DNA of 16,663 nt, taken from NCBI GenBank assembly GCA_964415045.1, contig CAYPZL010000127.1, positions 1 to 16,663 of the forward strand. The letters run 5' to 3'. The DNA is from CAYPZL01 sp964415045. GTDB lineage: Bacteria > Planctomycetota > Phycisphaerae > Sedimentisphaerales > Anaerobacaceae. This document shows positions 1-8,061 of the stretch, one piece after another (the stretch's first letter is position 1; every line of letters starts with the position of its first letter). A model generated the notes under the pieces. That model ran no database searches, was not told the origin of the DNA, and worked only from the letters and a program-made list of their open reading frames with translations. Made by a program: the position numbers and the translations under genes.

Positions 1-20
1 ACGAAACCGCCGCCCGCAAC

Positions 21-881
21 TCATCCCAGCATCGAACAACACGCTTGTTTTGGGATTAGTTCTAGAGCACCGTCCTTGTCATGCTCAAGGATGCGTGTGT
101 GGTGGTGAAAACCGTTTCGGATCCAGAGAAAGAAACCGCGTACCATCAGATGGACTCCTTGCGATGACTCTGTGGCAATGTTCCAGGGGGGACGGAGAAT
201 GCCGGATTCCTTTTCGTAGGCTATCTTAGCAAGATCTACCCCCGCAGCCGACCCAGCCGACGGCATACCATGCGAGGTGATTTTCTCGCGCAAATTCGAT
301 TCGACAAGCCCCGCAAGAGCTTTGATAGCCAAATCGTATTGCCTTGTTTGTATAGAACCAGCCACGAACGCTTTCGCCTCGGGTAGCAGAAAACTGGAAT
401 CAAGAAACGACGACATGGTCATGTCGTACGCATCGACACCTGGCGGGAAGTACGGCTTCAAACCAAGTATCTCATCAGCCGCTTTGATGAAGTAATCAAA
501 ATCCCGCTCGTAACAATTCAAGCCTCTCAGTTCGATCTTCTGGTGTTCATCGTCTTTGTCACCAAACTTGCTCCTACATGTAACACATATTCCAAGAGAG
601 ACGACATCCATGAGTGGTTTATTACCTATGTTGACAGACGAAAAGCAGACTTCATAGAGTCGGACGTCATCTGGGTAGTCTCTTACCGCATCAAATATCT
701 TTGATACGGGGAAATTGTGTGTCTCTGTTTTGAACTTCTCCGGACGAACAGACTTCAGCGTAAACCCGAATGCCTGCACCTTGAAACGCACCTCTACTGT
801 CGAGATGAACCGCTGTAGTTCGTCCGTGTTAAGAAACCTGAAGCTGAACTGTTTGTTGAACTCGGTGTGTGCTCTATGCAT
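21..881 (-). CDS. TIGR02391/Hypoth_Ymh-like protein with HEPN-type R-N...H motif
   Basis: The product is about 286 aa. The N-terminal ~160 residues match nothing I recognise and include a C-x2-C pair (ICVTC). The C-terminal ~110 residues look like the TIGR02391 (Hypoth_Ymh) family: an alpha-helical stretch with QYDLAIKALAGLVESNLRE, then a GxxL-type helix, then WIRNGFHHH followed by an acidic helix ending the domain. The R-N-x(2-4)-H signature is shared with HEPN-fold nucleases of toxin and abortive-infection systems, so an RNase or regulatory role is an inference. I chose the ATG at 881, preceded by GGAG with 7-nt spacing; a GTG at 908 is in frame but has no clear ribosome binding site. The gene lies 110 nt downstream of the serine peptidase gene on the same strand, probably co-transcribed. 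Base composition is clearly more AT-rich than the genes to the right, suggesting horizontal transfer. Exact biochemical role unknown. Confidence 0.7.
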   Translation of the reverse strand: MHRAHTEFNKQFSFRFLNTDELQRFISTVEVRFKVQAFGFTLKSVRPEKFKTETHNFPVSKIFDAVRDYPDDVRLYEVCFSSVNIGNKPLMDVVSLGICVTCRSKFGDKDDEHQKIELRGLNCYERDFDYFIKAADEILGLKPYFPPGVDAYDMTMSSFLDSSFLLPEAKAFVAGSIQTRQYDLAIKALAGLVESNLREKITSHGMPSAGSAAGVDLAKIAYEKESGILRPPWNIATESSQGVHLMVRGFFLWIRNGFHHHTRILEHDKDGALELIPKQACCSMLG

Positions 882-991
882 CCATTCGCTCCATAGCAAC
901 GCCCGCACCTCGAAAGGGACAGTCGTTGATCTGCGCCAGCGCGAGCGGGATCAACGCACAGAATGGAAATGAACGCAGTCCGTCGCACTTT

Positions 992-1900
992 CTATTCGTC
1001 ACGAGAGTCTCCTTCACTACTGCCGAGATGCTGGTCAATCCCCTTTTCTATTGCGTTGACAAGTGGAAGAATCGGGCAGGCTGCCAGAATTCTCTTGCTT
1101 TTCAACCAGGCGCTTTGAACGGCAATCACCCAATAGCGAATGTTGTTGGCGTCTGTCCACTTCATGCCGAAGATGGGACCTCCACTCATTCCGTCGATGT
1201 CGGTCAGCGGAGCCTGAGAAACCCCAGTCATTCCGTTGGCAATGGGTACTTCAGCGTAGAATCGCGCATAGCTGCTACGCAGAGCTGCAGGCGGATCGGA
1301 CACGGGGAAGACAGGGAGAAGGGGACAGGCGACGCTGATGTCGACGGTTCGCGTGTGACCACTGGATGCAATCGTGAGGGTGTTTGCTTGTGATGGAAAT
1401 CCGAGAAGGAAATGTTCATCAACTTCATTTGGGCAACTATTCCAACAGGTTTCCGTGAGTGCGAGAGTGCCGTCTGCAACCAATGGCCTTACGAATCCGG
1501 GGCGAAGAGGAATGACTCCGTAGTCCACTCCGTCGCTGTCAATGTGCCATTGCAGAGAATCCTCCAGGGGGAATGGTATTCCCGAAGTTGCTGGATTCGG
1601 AGTGAAATCGGCAAGTAATCGAGACTTCATGATTGTCCGCCCGTTAGCGAGACGTTCTTGGATGTCGTGCAGAATGTGTCCTGCAGTGATCAGAAACCAC
1701 ATGTCTCTTACTGCGATCACGAATGCAGAAATCGCAAATGCAGCAGGATCGTAATCTGATTGTTTATTGCCAAAGCCTTGAGGTTCCGATCTTACGTCCA
1801 CCCAATGTAGGCATACAACATGTCTAACAAGTTTATCTAAGACTCGTGCCGCGGAAGCGTTGTACCGAATTGTATCATACTCACGGCTGTCAGGAATCAT
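992..1900 (-). CDS. trypsin-like (S1-type) serine peptidase, no signal peptide
   Basis: The product is about 302 aa with a complete chymotrypsin-fold catalytic triad in the expected order: His75 in FLITAGHIL, Asp126 in DGVDYGVIPL, and Ser239 in DGMSGGPIFG. Between Asp and Ser lies a long segment containing LLGFPS, as in cytoplasmic trypsin-like peptidases of accessory gene clusters. No N-terminal signal peptide or membrane segment is visible, so the enzyme probably acts inside the cell. This is unlike DegP-type proteases, and there is no PDZ domain. ATG at 1900 is preferred; GTG at 1906 is an alternative two codons upstream. It is the first gene of a two-gene low-GC unit with the Ymh-like gene downstream. 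Peptidases of this kind are recurrent effectors or processors in prokaryotic conflict systems, but that role here is inferred only from context. The triad assignment itself is read directly from the sequence. Confidence 0.82.
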   Translation of the reverse strand: MIPDSREYDTIRYNASAARVLDKLVRHVVCLHWVDVRSEPQGFGNKQSDYDPAAFAISAFVIAVRDMWFLITAGHILHDIQERLANGRTIMKSRLLADFTPNPATSGIPFPLEDSLQWHIDSDGVDYGVIPLRPGFVRPLVADGTLALTETCWNSCPNEVDEHFLLGFPSQANTLTIASSGHTRTVDISVACPLLPVFPVSDPPAALRSSYARFYAEVPIANGMTGVSQAPLTDIDGMSGGPIFGMKWTDANNIRYWVIAVQSAWLKSKRILAACPILPLVNAIEKGIDQHLGSSEGDSRDE

Positions 1901-2073
1901 GGACACGCCCTGCGCATTTCCGGACTCATGGTTCCGTAATCGCTATTCACCGGTGCTTATCGGGGTCTCTACAATCATTATCGGCATTCTGGAGGGGAGG
2001 CTTTAGAACGGAGGGGGGAATTTACTGTTTTTTGGTGTTTCTCTCCATGATCTTCGCAGTTTACATGGCCGGT

Positions 2074-2107
2074 GGAGCGGTGTGCGTGGCACACCCTGCG
2101 GGTTGGG
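2074..2107. repeat. palindromic interspersed repeat, copy 1
   Basis: The core is GTGTGC-GTG-GCACAC, a perfect 6-bp inverted repeat with a 3-nt loop, flanked by GGAGCG on the left and CCTGCGGGTTGG on the right. A second, nearly identical copy in the same orientation begins 96 bases downstream. The form resembles REP/BIME-like elements scattered in bacterial intergenic regions. Confidence 0.7.
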
Positions 2108-2169
2108 TTGCGTAACATCCCAAGGATCGCGCCGCAAGCGAGGGCTACCACGGAGCGTGCGCGAATGGG

Positions 2170-2202
2170 GGAGCGGTGTGCAGGGCACACCCTACGGGAT
2201 GG
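2170..2202. repeat. palindromic interspersed repeat, copy 2
   Basis: The core is GTGTGC-AGG-GCACAC with the same flanks as copy 1 (GGAGCG left, CCTACGGGATGG right). It differs from copy 1 at only a few positions, including the loop, while both arms of the palindrome are conserved. This suggests selection for or propagation of the hairpin itself. Confidence 0.7.
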
Positions 2203-2243
2203 CGTGGGGTGTTGACAGGTGGTGGGGGGCGTGATAGAAGGCT

Positions 2244-2263
2244 GGGGGGGGGGTTGGGGGGGG
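2244..2263 (+). other. G-rich tract (G10-TT-G8), potential quadruplex or slippage site
   Basis: A run of ten G (2244-2253), then TT, then eight G (2256-2263), followed by CGG. More G-runs lie just upstream (GGTGGTGGGGGG ending near 2229). It sits 46 nt upstream of the preferred start of the C69 dipeptidase gene, inside its probable 5' untranslated or promoter region. Such tracts can fold into G-quadruplexes and are prone to length change. They are also frequent sites of assembly error. Confidence 0.6.
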
Positions 2264-2309
2264 CGGTTGTTTTGTGCCGGGTGATTGGGTTTCTGATAAG
2301 GGGAAGATC

Positions 2310-3944
2310 GTGAAGAGAGTGAGTTGGCTTGCCGGTTGGGTTTTGGGTTGTGCGGTTTTGGGGTGGGGCGTTTCGGCGCGTGCTTGTACGAGCTACCTGG
2401 TCTCGAAGGGAGCGTCGGCGGACGGCTCGACGATGATCACGTATGCGGCCGACTCGCACACGCTGTACGGGGATCTGTATTTCGCGCCGGCCGCCGATCA
2501 TCTGCCGGGGGAGATGCGGGACGTCCAGGATTGGGATTCGGGCAAGTATCTCGGCCGGATCGAGGAGGTTGCCCACACGTATACGGTCGTGGGGAACATG
2601 AACGAGCACCAGCTCTGCATCGGCGAGACCACGTGGGGCGGCCGGAAGGAGCTGCGCGATCCGAACGCCGGCATGGACTACGGCAGCCTGATCTACGTAA
2701 CGCTGGAGCGGGCCCGCTCGGCGCGGCAGGCGGTCGAGGTCATCGGCGATCTGCTGGCCCGGTACGGCTACTACAGCTCGGGCGAGTCGTTCTCGATCGC
2801 CGATCCGAACGAGGTCTGGATCATGGAGATCATCGGGAAGGGCCCGGACCGCAAGGGCGCTGTCTGGGTCGCGCGCCGCGTGCCCGACGGCTACGTCTGC
2901 GCCCACGCCAATCAGGCCCGCATCCGGACGTTTCCCCTGAACGATCCGGAGAACTGCCTCTACGAAAAGGACACGATCCAACTGGCCCGGGACAAAGGCT
3001 GGTTCAGCGGCGCCGACAGCGAGTTCAGCTTCGCCGACGCCTACTCGCCGGCGGATTTCGGCGCCCTGCGCTTCTGCGAAGCGCGGGTCTGGAGCGCATA
3101 TCGGCGGATCGCTCCGTCACTGGATCTGCCCGTGGAGTCGGTCAGAGGGGCGACGGACGCCAGGCCCTTGCCGCTGTGGGTCAGGCCCGAGAAGAAACTG
3201 GCGGTGCGCGACGTGATGGAGCTGATGCGCGATCACTTCGAGGGCACCGAGCTCGATATGACCAAAGACGTTGGGGCCGGGCCGTTCCAGTTGCCGTACC
3301 GCTGGCGTCCGCTGACCTGGGAGGCCGACGGCGTGAAGTACTGCAACGAACGGGCGGCCTCCACCCAGCAGACGGGATTCTCCTTCGTCTCGCAGGCCCG
3401 GTCGTGGCTGCCCGATCCCATTGGCGGCGTCCTCTGGTTCGGCGTCGATGACACCTACAGCACCGTCTATGTCCCCATGTACTGCGGGATCAAGGAAGTG
3501 CCGCGCAGCTACGCGGTCGGCACGGGCGATTTCTACCACTTCACCTGGGACTCGGCCTTCTGGGTATTCAATTTCGTCGCGAATTACTCCTACCAGCGCT
3601 ACAGCGACATGATCGAGGACGTCCGCAAGGTCCAGCGCGAGCTGGAGGGACGCTTCGCAGCCGAGCAGACGGGCACCGACGAGGTCGCCCTGAAGCTGTA
3701 CCGCGAATCGCCTCAGTTGGCGCGAGACTACCTGACCCGGTATTCCGTCGAGCGCGGCGACGCCACGGTGAAGCGCTGGAAACAGTTGGGCGAATCCCTG
3801 ATCGTCAAATACCTCGACGGCAACGTCAGAAACGAGGCCGGCAAGGTCACGCACCCGGGCTATCCGAAATCCTGGTACCGCAAGATCGCTGAGGAAACGG
3901 GCGACCATTTCAAGGTGATCGAGAGCGAGGACGACGGCTCGTGA
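2310..3944 (+). CDS. secreted dipeptidase, peptidase family C69 (Ntn hydrolase)
   Basis: The product is about 544 aa from GTG at 2310, preceded by AAGGGGAAG about 5 nt upstream; the in-frame GTG at 2274 would add 12 residues before the signal peptide and is less likely. Residues 1-25 form a signal peptide ending SARA, and cleavage there would expose Cys26 in ARA|CTSYLVSKGASADGS. This fits C69 (PepD-like) enzymes, whose N-terminal cysteine is the nucleophile after processing. The DGSTMITYAAD stretch and the later GESFSIADPNEVWIMEI are typical of the family. The protein would hydrolyse dipeptides or amide bonds outside the cytoplasm; the actual substrate is unknown. The C-terminal ~100 residues are helical and charged. 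The gene has the same orientation as the large dihaem protein 100 nt downstream, with no strong terminator seen between them. Confidence 0.9.
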   Translation: MKRVSWLAGWVLGCAVLGWGVSARACTSYLVSKGASADGSTMITYAADSHTLYGDLYFAPAADHLPGEMRDVQDWDSGKYLGRIEEVAHTYTVVGNMNEHQLCIGETTWGGRKELRDPNAGMDYGSLIYVTLERARSARQAVEVIGDLLARYGYYSSGESFSIADPNEVWIMEIIGKGPDRKGAVWVARRVPDGYVCAHANQARIRTFPLNDPENCLYEKDTIQLARDKGWFSGADSEFSFADAYSPADFGALRFCEARVWSAYRRIAPSLDLPVESVRGATDARPLPLWVRPEKKLAVRDVMELMRDHFEGTELDMTKDVGAGPFQLPYRWRPLTWEADGVKYCNERAASTQQTGFSFVSQARSWLPDPIGGVLWFGVDDTYSTVYVPMYCGIKEVPRSYAVGTGDFYHFTWDSAFWVFNFVANYSYQRYSDMIEDVRKVQRELEGRFAAEQTGTDEVALKLYRESPQLARDYLTRYSVERGDATVKRWKQLGESLIVKYLDGNVRNEAGKVTHPGYPKSWYRKIAEETGDHFKVIESEDDGS

Positions 3945-4044
3945 TGCGGTAGCGACCTGCCGGTTTTGTGGTATCATGGGGGAGGATCGTGTTTGCAGCC
4001 GGAAGGGGCCGGCGTCGGTAGTGGTCTGAATGAGGATCGGATCG

Positions 4045-7000
4045 ATGAAAGCAAGAGTCACGTGCCTGTCCGTCGCCTGGTTCTGTCTCTTCGCATCCGG
4101 AGGCATGCCCGGCGCAGCGGACGCATCGGACGGCCTGGTCGCTCACTGGACGTTCGATGAGCTTGCCGGGGGGGCATTCGCGAATGCCGCCGGCGCGGGT
4201 CCGGCCGCTCGCGCCGAGAGCGGGGCATCGGTCGGAGACGGTGTTTTCGGCGCGGCGCTGTGGCTTGAGGGGCGGTCGGTGGTCCGGGTCAGGGCGAGCG
4301 AGGTGTTCGGAGATTTGCCGGAGTTCTCGGTCTCGGCATGGGTCCAGCCTGCCGAGTTGTCCGGCTATCGCGAGATATTCCGCAAGGAAGACAGGGCCCG
4401 GCGGCTTCTGTTTTCGTTCCAGCACAACGGCCGAATCCTGTCGCTCGGCCTGCAGACGGAGGGGACGGGCTATCAGGAGCTCGACGCGACGATCGATCCG
4501 GCCCAACTGATCGACCGTCAGTGGCACCACGTGGCCGGAACCTATGACGGCGCGAGGATGAACGTCTATCTCGACGGCCTGCTCATCGGCTCGCAGCGCA
4601 GATCCGGACGAATCATTTCGGGAGGCCCGGCCGACGCTTTCATAGGGTCCTCGGGGGGCACGGGCGAGTATTTTCAGGGAGGGATCGACGACCTGCGGCT
4701 GCTTGCCGTGGCGATGTCGGCCGAAGGGGTCGCTCGGCTGTACGAGGAGGGGCTCTCGGCGATGCTGGCCGATGTCGGCACGGCCCGGCAACAGGCAGAG
4801 ACGTTGTACCTGGAGAGGGCGACGTTTGCCGAGACGATGGCGGCCACGCGCGAGAATCTAACGGAAGAGGCGGTGCCCGACGCTTTGGTGAGAATCGTTC
4901 AGTCGAAGCTGGTTACGAGATTTCCGGATGCCTACGCCGAGTTCCTGGAAGTGACCCGCAGTCAGCCCCGCGCCTATCTTACGGCCGAGGGGATTTCGTG
5001 GAACGTGCAGCAGGCCCGGCGGCTGATGGGCATGGTGACGGAGTACAAGCCGCTTACGGAGGGGCAGTGGGCCCGGCTCAGCGAGGCCGAGCGCAGGGCG
5101 TGGCGGGACGTCGAGGAGCTGGAGGCGAGGTTTGCGCGGCTGGAAGAGATGGGGCCGGCCGGAGCGTGCGACGCCGACTGGATCGAAGCCATTCTCGAGG
5201 CCGGCAGGCGGATCGTGCGCCGGCCCGTGCAGCATGAGGCGGTGGCGCCCTACGTCAAGCCGTATACACCGCCGACGCGCGACTATTCGGCAGCGGAGGC
5301 CGAGGAAATCATCAGACGGGACTGGCTGCATCAGGCCGACGGCGCCGTAACCGCCGAGCGGATACAGAATGAAATCCGCTGGACTCGCGACGTTGCGGCC
5401 AGAATTGCGCGGGATCACGGCCGGGGCGTCGATTTTTCGAAGGAACTGGCCGAGCTTGAGGCCCTGGAAGCCCGGGCAACCGGCGGTGCGGATGAGACGT
5501 TGTACTTCGCCGTGCGCCGGGTCAAGCGCAGGATCATGTTTGCCAATCCCGCCGTCGATTTTGACGGAGTGCTGTTCGTCGATATTCCCTTCCCGCAGGG
5601 CTCGGAGTGGCCGCACGAGACGCGCCACCGGCTCGGGTACATGGCGGTTCCCGGAGGACGGCTGCTGATTCTCAGAGGCTTGTCGCCGGCGGGACACTTG
5701 ACGAAGCTGATGCCGCAGGAGCCGCTGCACGGGACGTTCTGGCGCCCCGACCTGTCGTTTGACGCCCGGCGCGTGCTGTTCTGTTTCCATCCTGCCAACG
5801 AGAAGAATTTTCACCTCTACGAGATCAACATCGACGGCTCCGGCCTGCGGCAGATTACTGCCGGCATATACGACGACGTGGACCCCATCTATCTGCCCGA
5901 TGGCAAGCACATCATTTTCGCCAGCACGCGGGGCCACAATTACGTCCGCTGCATGCCGCCCACGAACTCGTTCACGCTTACGCGGTGCGACCTCGAGGGC
6001 AGGAACATGTATCTCATCTCCCGCAACAACGAGCCGGACTATCTGCCGGCGTTGCTCCGGGACGGCCGAGTGATCTACACCCGCTGGGAATACACCGACA
6101 AGCCGCTCTGGCGGGCGCAATCGCTGTGGACGATGCGTCCCGACGGTACCCAGGCCGCCACGTTCTGGGGCAATCAGACGGTCTGGCCGGACCTGCTCAA
6201 GGACGCACGGCAGATACCGGGCAGCGACAGGGTCATGTTCACCGGCTCGGCCCACCACAACTGGTTTGCCGGCAGTATCGGGATCGTCGACACGCAGGAA
6301 GGACTGAACTTCCCTCATGGCCTGACCAAGGTGACTGCGGAGCTGGAGTGGCCGGAATCGGGCAATGGTCCTGTCGATCCGATCGAGTCGCAGACGTATC
6401 ACCGGAGCGGCACCTACCGCGCCTATCAGAGCCCCTATCCGCTGAGCGAAGCGGATTTTCTCGTCTCCGCCGATCGGGAGGGCAAATTTGTGCTCTACCT
6501 CATGGACACGTGCGGGAACAAAGAGCTCATCTACGAGGGGACGCACAATATTCTGCACGCCATGCCGCTAAAGCCGCGTCCCCGGCCGCCCGTGATGCCG
6601 AGCACCGTGCAATGGCCCCGGATGGCCGAGCGGCACGATCCGGCCGGGGGTGTCATCTACAGCAACAACGTGTACCAGAACGCCCCGGCGCAGCTTCGGG
6701 GCAAGGCAAAGTACCTTCGTATCCTGACGATGGACGCCAAGACGTACAGCTATTGGTATAAGCGGCCGTACGCTTCGACCGGTCCGGTCGTGTCCATGGT
6801 ATCGTCCGAGGGGGTCAAACGCATTTTGGGGACTGTGCCCATCGAACGGGATGGATCGGTCTCCTTCCAGGCCCCTTCCGGCAAGGCGATCTACTTCCAG
6901 TTGCTCGATGAACGCTACCGGGCCCTTCAGACCATGCGATCCGTCACGGGCGTCATGCCGGGCGAAACCAGAGGCTGTCTGGGATGTCACGCGATGCACA

Positions 7001-7611
7001 GCGTTGTCCCGAGCGCCGCGCGCCCGGCCGTGGCGCTGGCCCGTCGGCCTTCGCAGATCACACCGCCGCCGTGGGGCGACGAATCCATAAGCTACATGCG
7101 GTTCGTGCAGCCCGTGCTGGATGAGTACTGCGGCCGATGTCACCAGGGCGACGGCGAGGCGCGGGAGACCCTTGACCTGACGCTCCGGGGAGACGGTCTT
7201 TTCAAGGAGCCTTACGTCCTGCTGCTGGGAAATCCTTCCTGGGGCGCGCCGTACCGTCCGCCGGAGAATCCGCCGCCGGGATTCGGCATCGCCGACACCA
7301 TCCTCGTGGAGGCATTTGACCAGCGCGATCCGGCGGCGTATGTGACACCCGAGCCGATGACGAAGCTGTCGTACCGAAGCCGCCTGGTCGATATGGCTTC
7401 GAGCGGCGAGCACTACGATGTGCGGGTTGACGAGGTGAGCCGCAGAAGGCTGATTGCGTGGGTGGATGCCATGGGGCCCTACCGGGGCGACGAGGAGGTC
7501 AGAGAGATTGATGATCCGATGTTTCAAGGCATCGACTGGTTGGCCATGCGGCCTCAGATCAGGAACGCTCCCGTCGTCGTCCGGCCCGGACCCATCGACA
7601 ACGGCCCATAA
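4045..7611 (+). CDS. secreted LamG / hydrazine-synthase-alpha-like propeller / dihaem cytochrome c protein
   Basis: The product is 1188 aa from ATG at 4045, chosen because GAGGA lies about 8 nt upstream; ATG at 4030 is an alternative. A signal peptide ends near residue 27 (GAADA). Residues ~30-205 are a LamG/concanavalin-like jelly roll (GLVAHWTFDE, FSVSAWVQP, WHHVAGTYDG, YLDG, GIDDLRL). Residues ~205-505 are mainly helical and charged. Residues ~505-850 form a TolB/PD40-type propeller closely resembling the middle domain of hydrazine synthase alpha (NIDGSGLRQIT, DPIYLPDGKHIIFAST, DGRVIYTRWEY, SLWTMRPDGT). The C-terminal part carries two c-haem sites: C978-LGCH and C1029-GRCH. Such proteins are widespread in Planctomycetota that do not perform anammox, so true hydrazine synthesis is not implied. 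A carbohydrate-binding, extracytoplasmic redox role is inferred. Haem attachment would depend on a Ccm system such as the one encoded convergently downstream. Confidence 0.88.
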   Translation: MKARVTCLSVAWFCLFASGGMPGAADASDGLVAHWTFDELAGGAFANAAGAGPAARAESGASVGDGVFGAALWLEGRSVVRVRASEVFGDLPEFSVSAWVQPAELSGYREIFRKEDRARRLLFSFQHNGRILSLGLQTEGTGYQELDATIDPAQLIDRQWHHVAGTYDGARMNVYLDGLLIGSQRRSGRIISGGPADAFIGSSGGTGEYFQGGIDDLRLLAVAMSAEGVARLYEEGLSAMLADVGTARQQAETLYLERATFAETMAATRENLTEEAVPDALVRIVQSKLVTRFPDAYAEFLEVTRSQPRAYLTAEGISWNVQQARRLMGMVTEYKPLTEGQWARLSEAERRAWRDVEELEARFARLEEMGPAGACDADWIEAILEAGRRIVRRPVQHEAVAPYVKPYTPPTRDYSAAEAEEIIRRDWLHQADGAVTAERIQNEIRWTRDVAARIARDHGRGVDFSKELAELEALEARATGGADETLYFAVRRVKRRIMFANPAVDFDGVLFVDIPFPQGSEWPHETRHRLGYMAVPGGRLLILRGLSPAGHLTKLMPQEPLHGTFWRPDLSFDARRVLFCFHPANEKNFHLYEINIDGSGLRQITAGIYDDVDPIYLPDGKHIIFASTRGHNYVRCMPPTNSFTLTRCDLEGRNMYLISRNNEPDYLPALLRDGRVIYTRWEYTDKPLWRAQSLWTMRPDGTQAATFWGNQTVWPDLLKDARQIPGSDRVMFTGSAHHNWFAGSIGIVDTQEGLNFPHGLTKVTAELEWPESGNGPVDPIESQTYHRSGTYRAYQSPYPLSEADFLVSADREGKFVLYLMDTCGNKELIYEGTHNILHAMPLKPRPRPPVMPSTVQWPRMAERHDPAGGVIYSNNVYQNAPAQLRGKAKYLRILTMDAKTYSYWYKRPYASTGPVVSMVSSEGVKRILGTVPIERDGSVSFQAPSGKAIYFQLLDERYRALQTMRSVTGVMPGETRGCLGCHAMHSVVPSAARPAVALARRPSQITPPPWGDESISYMRFVQPVLDEYCGRCHQGDGEARETLDLTLRGDGLFKEPYVLLLGNPSWGAPYRPPENPPPGFGIADTILVEAFDQRDPAAYVTPEPMTKLSYRSRLVDMASSGEHYDVRVDEVSRRRLIAWVDAMGPYRGDEEVREIDDPMFQGIDWLAMRPQIRNAPVVVRPGPIDNGP

Positions 7612-7844
7612 GCCCAGACGCCCCGGTGGGGCCGCGAGAGGATTTGCGTAGTATTCGTTTGTGAAGTCACTCTGTGGGGGCGGACGGGTCTTGGGGGGGC
7701 GATTTCTTTCGCCACTTCCGCCATCACCGTAGGTTCGCCTTTGCCCGTGGCCGCCCAGGCCTCATAGAGGCGTTTGCCCCAGTCGTCACTGGTAGCCAGG
7801 ATTCCCGTCCCCCGGGTTTTCGCAAAATACTCTCCCAGATTCAT
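7554..7844 (-). pseudogene. short ORF, possible truncated pyridoxamine-phosphate-oxidase-like remnant
   Basis: The ATG at 7844 has one of the best ribosome binding sites in the window (GGAAAGGAG, about 6 nt upstream), 70 nt downstream of ccmD. The predicted protein is 96 aa. The first ~24 residues (MNLGEYFAKTRGTGILATSD...) resemble the start of pyridoxamine 5'-phosphate oxidase-like flavin proteins. The rest does not continue that fold, and the C-terminal ~19 codons run antisense into the 3' end of the convergent dihaem gene. The simplest reading is a gene truncated by an internal deletion that lost its own stop codon. A genuine small protein cannot be excluded. The family assignment rests on a short stretch only. 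Confidence 0.4.
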
Positions 7845-7914
7845 GTTGTCTCCTTTCCCGCCACCGGCCGGTCCGGGTTTGCCCGGCACAGGGGTGATTC
7901 CTGTCACCGGCACG

Positions 7915-8049
7915 TCATGCGTCTCGGGGCGAAGCCTCGGCGCGGGCGTCCAGCCGCCGGCGCACTTGCCGGACCTGCACGTCCACCGTCAGAAGATAGA
8001 TCAAGTGACACGCCCACAGGCTCGAAAACGCCAAACACAAATAGAACAT
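7915..8049 (-). CDS. ccmD: CcmD-like small membrane protein of the haem exporter
   Basis: The product is 44 aa. An N-terminal hydrophobic helix (MFYLCLAFSSLWACHLIYLL) is followed by a basic amphipathic tail (VRQVRRRLDARAE). This is the organisation of CcmD-family proteins, which tether the CcmABC complex and help release haem-loaded CcmE. The start is ATG at 8049 with GAGGAG about 9 nt upstream; the ORF begins 12 nt after the ccmC stop. Size, topology and position directly after ccmC all fit, while sequence identity in this family is always low. Confidence 0.75.
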   Translation of the reverse strand: MFYLCLAFSSLWACHLIYLLTVDVQVRQVRRRLDARAEASPRDA

Positions 8050-8061
8050 GGCTACACTCCT

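Larger units (their letters stand above)
1901..2309. other. non-coding divergent intergenic region
   Basis: About 400 bases separate the leftward peptidase gene from the rightward C69 dipeptidase gene, so promoters for both should lie here. I could not assign a convincing -35/-10 pair. Apart from two palindromic repeats and a G-rich tract (listed separately), short ORFs crossing this stretch have no recognisable products. Base composition shifts here from the AT-richer left segment to the GC-rich remainder, marking a probable boundary of transferred DNA. Confidence 0.6.

Noticed and set aside
4858..6558. Long minus-strand ORF (566 codons) antisense to the dihaem gene
   Set aside because: Its translation is low-complexity, Arg/Pro/Val-rich with no domain, as expected from the reverse strand of a GC-rich gene; the plus-strand protein has clear domains and haem motifs.
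4045..7611. Genuine hydrazine synthase / anammox locus
   Set aside because: Only an alpha-like middle domain is seen; no beta or gamma subunits or hydrazine dehydrogenase are nearby, and related proteins occur in non-anammox bacteria.
7620..7632. GCCCC-GGT-GGGGC hairpin as terminator of the dihaem gene
   Set aside because: The stem is only 5 bp and no T-run follows, so it does not meet the form of an intrinsic terminator.
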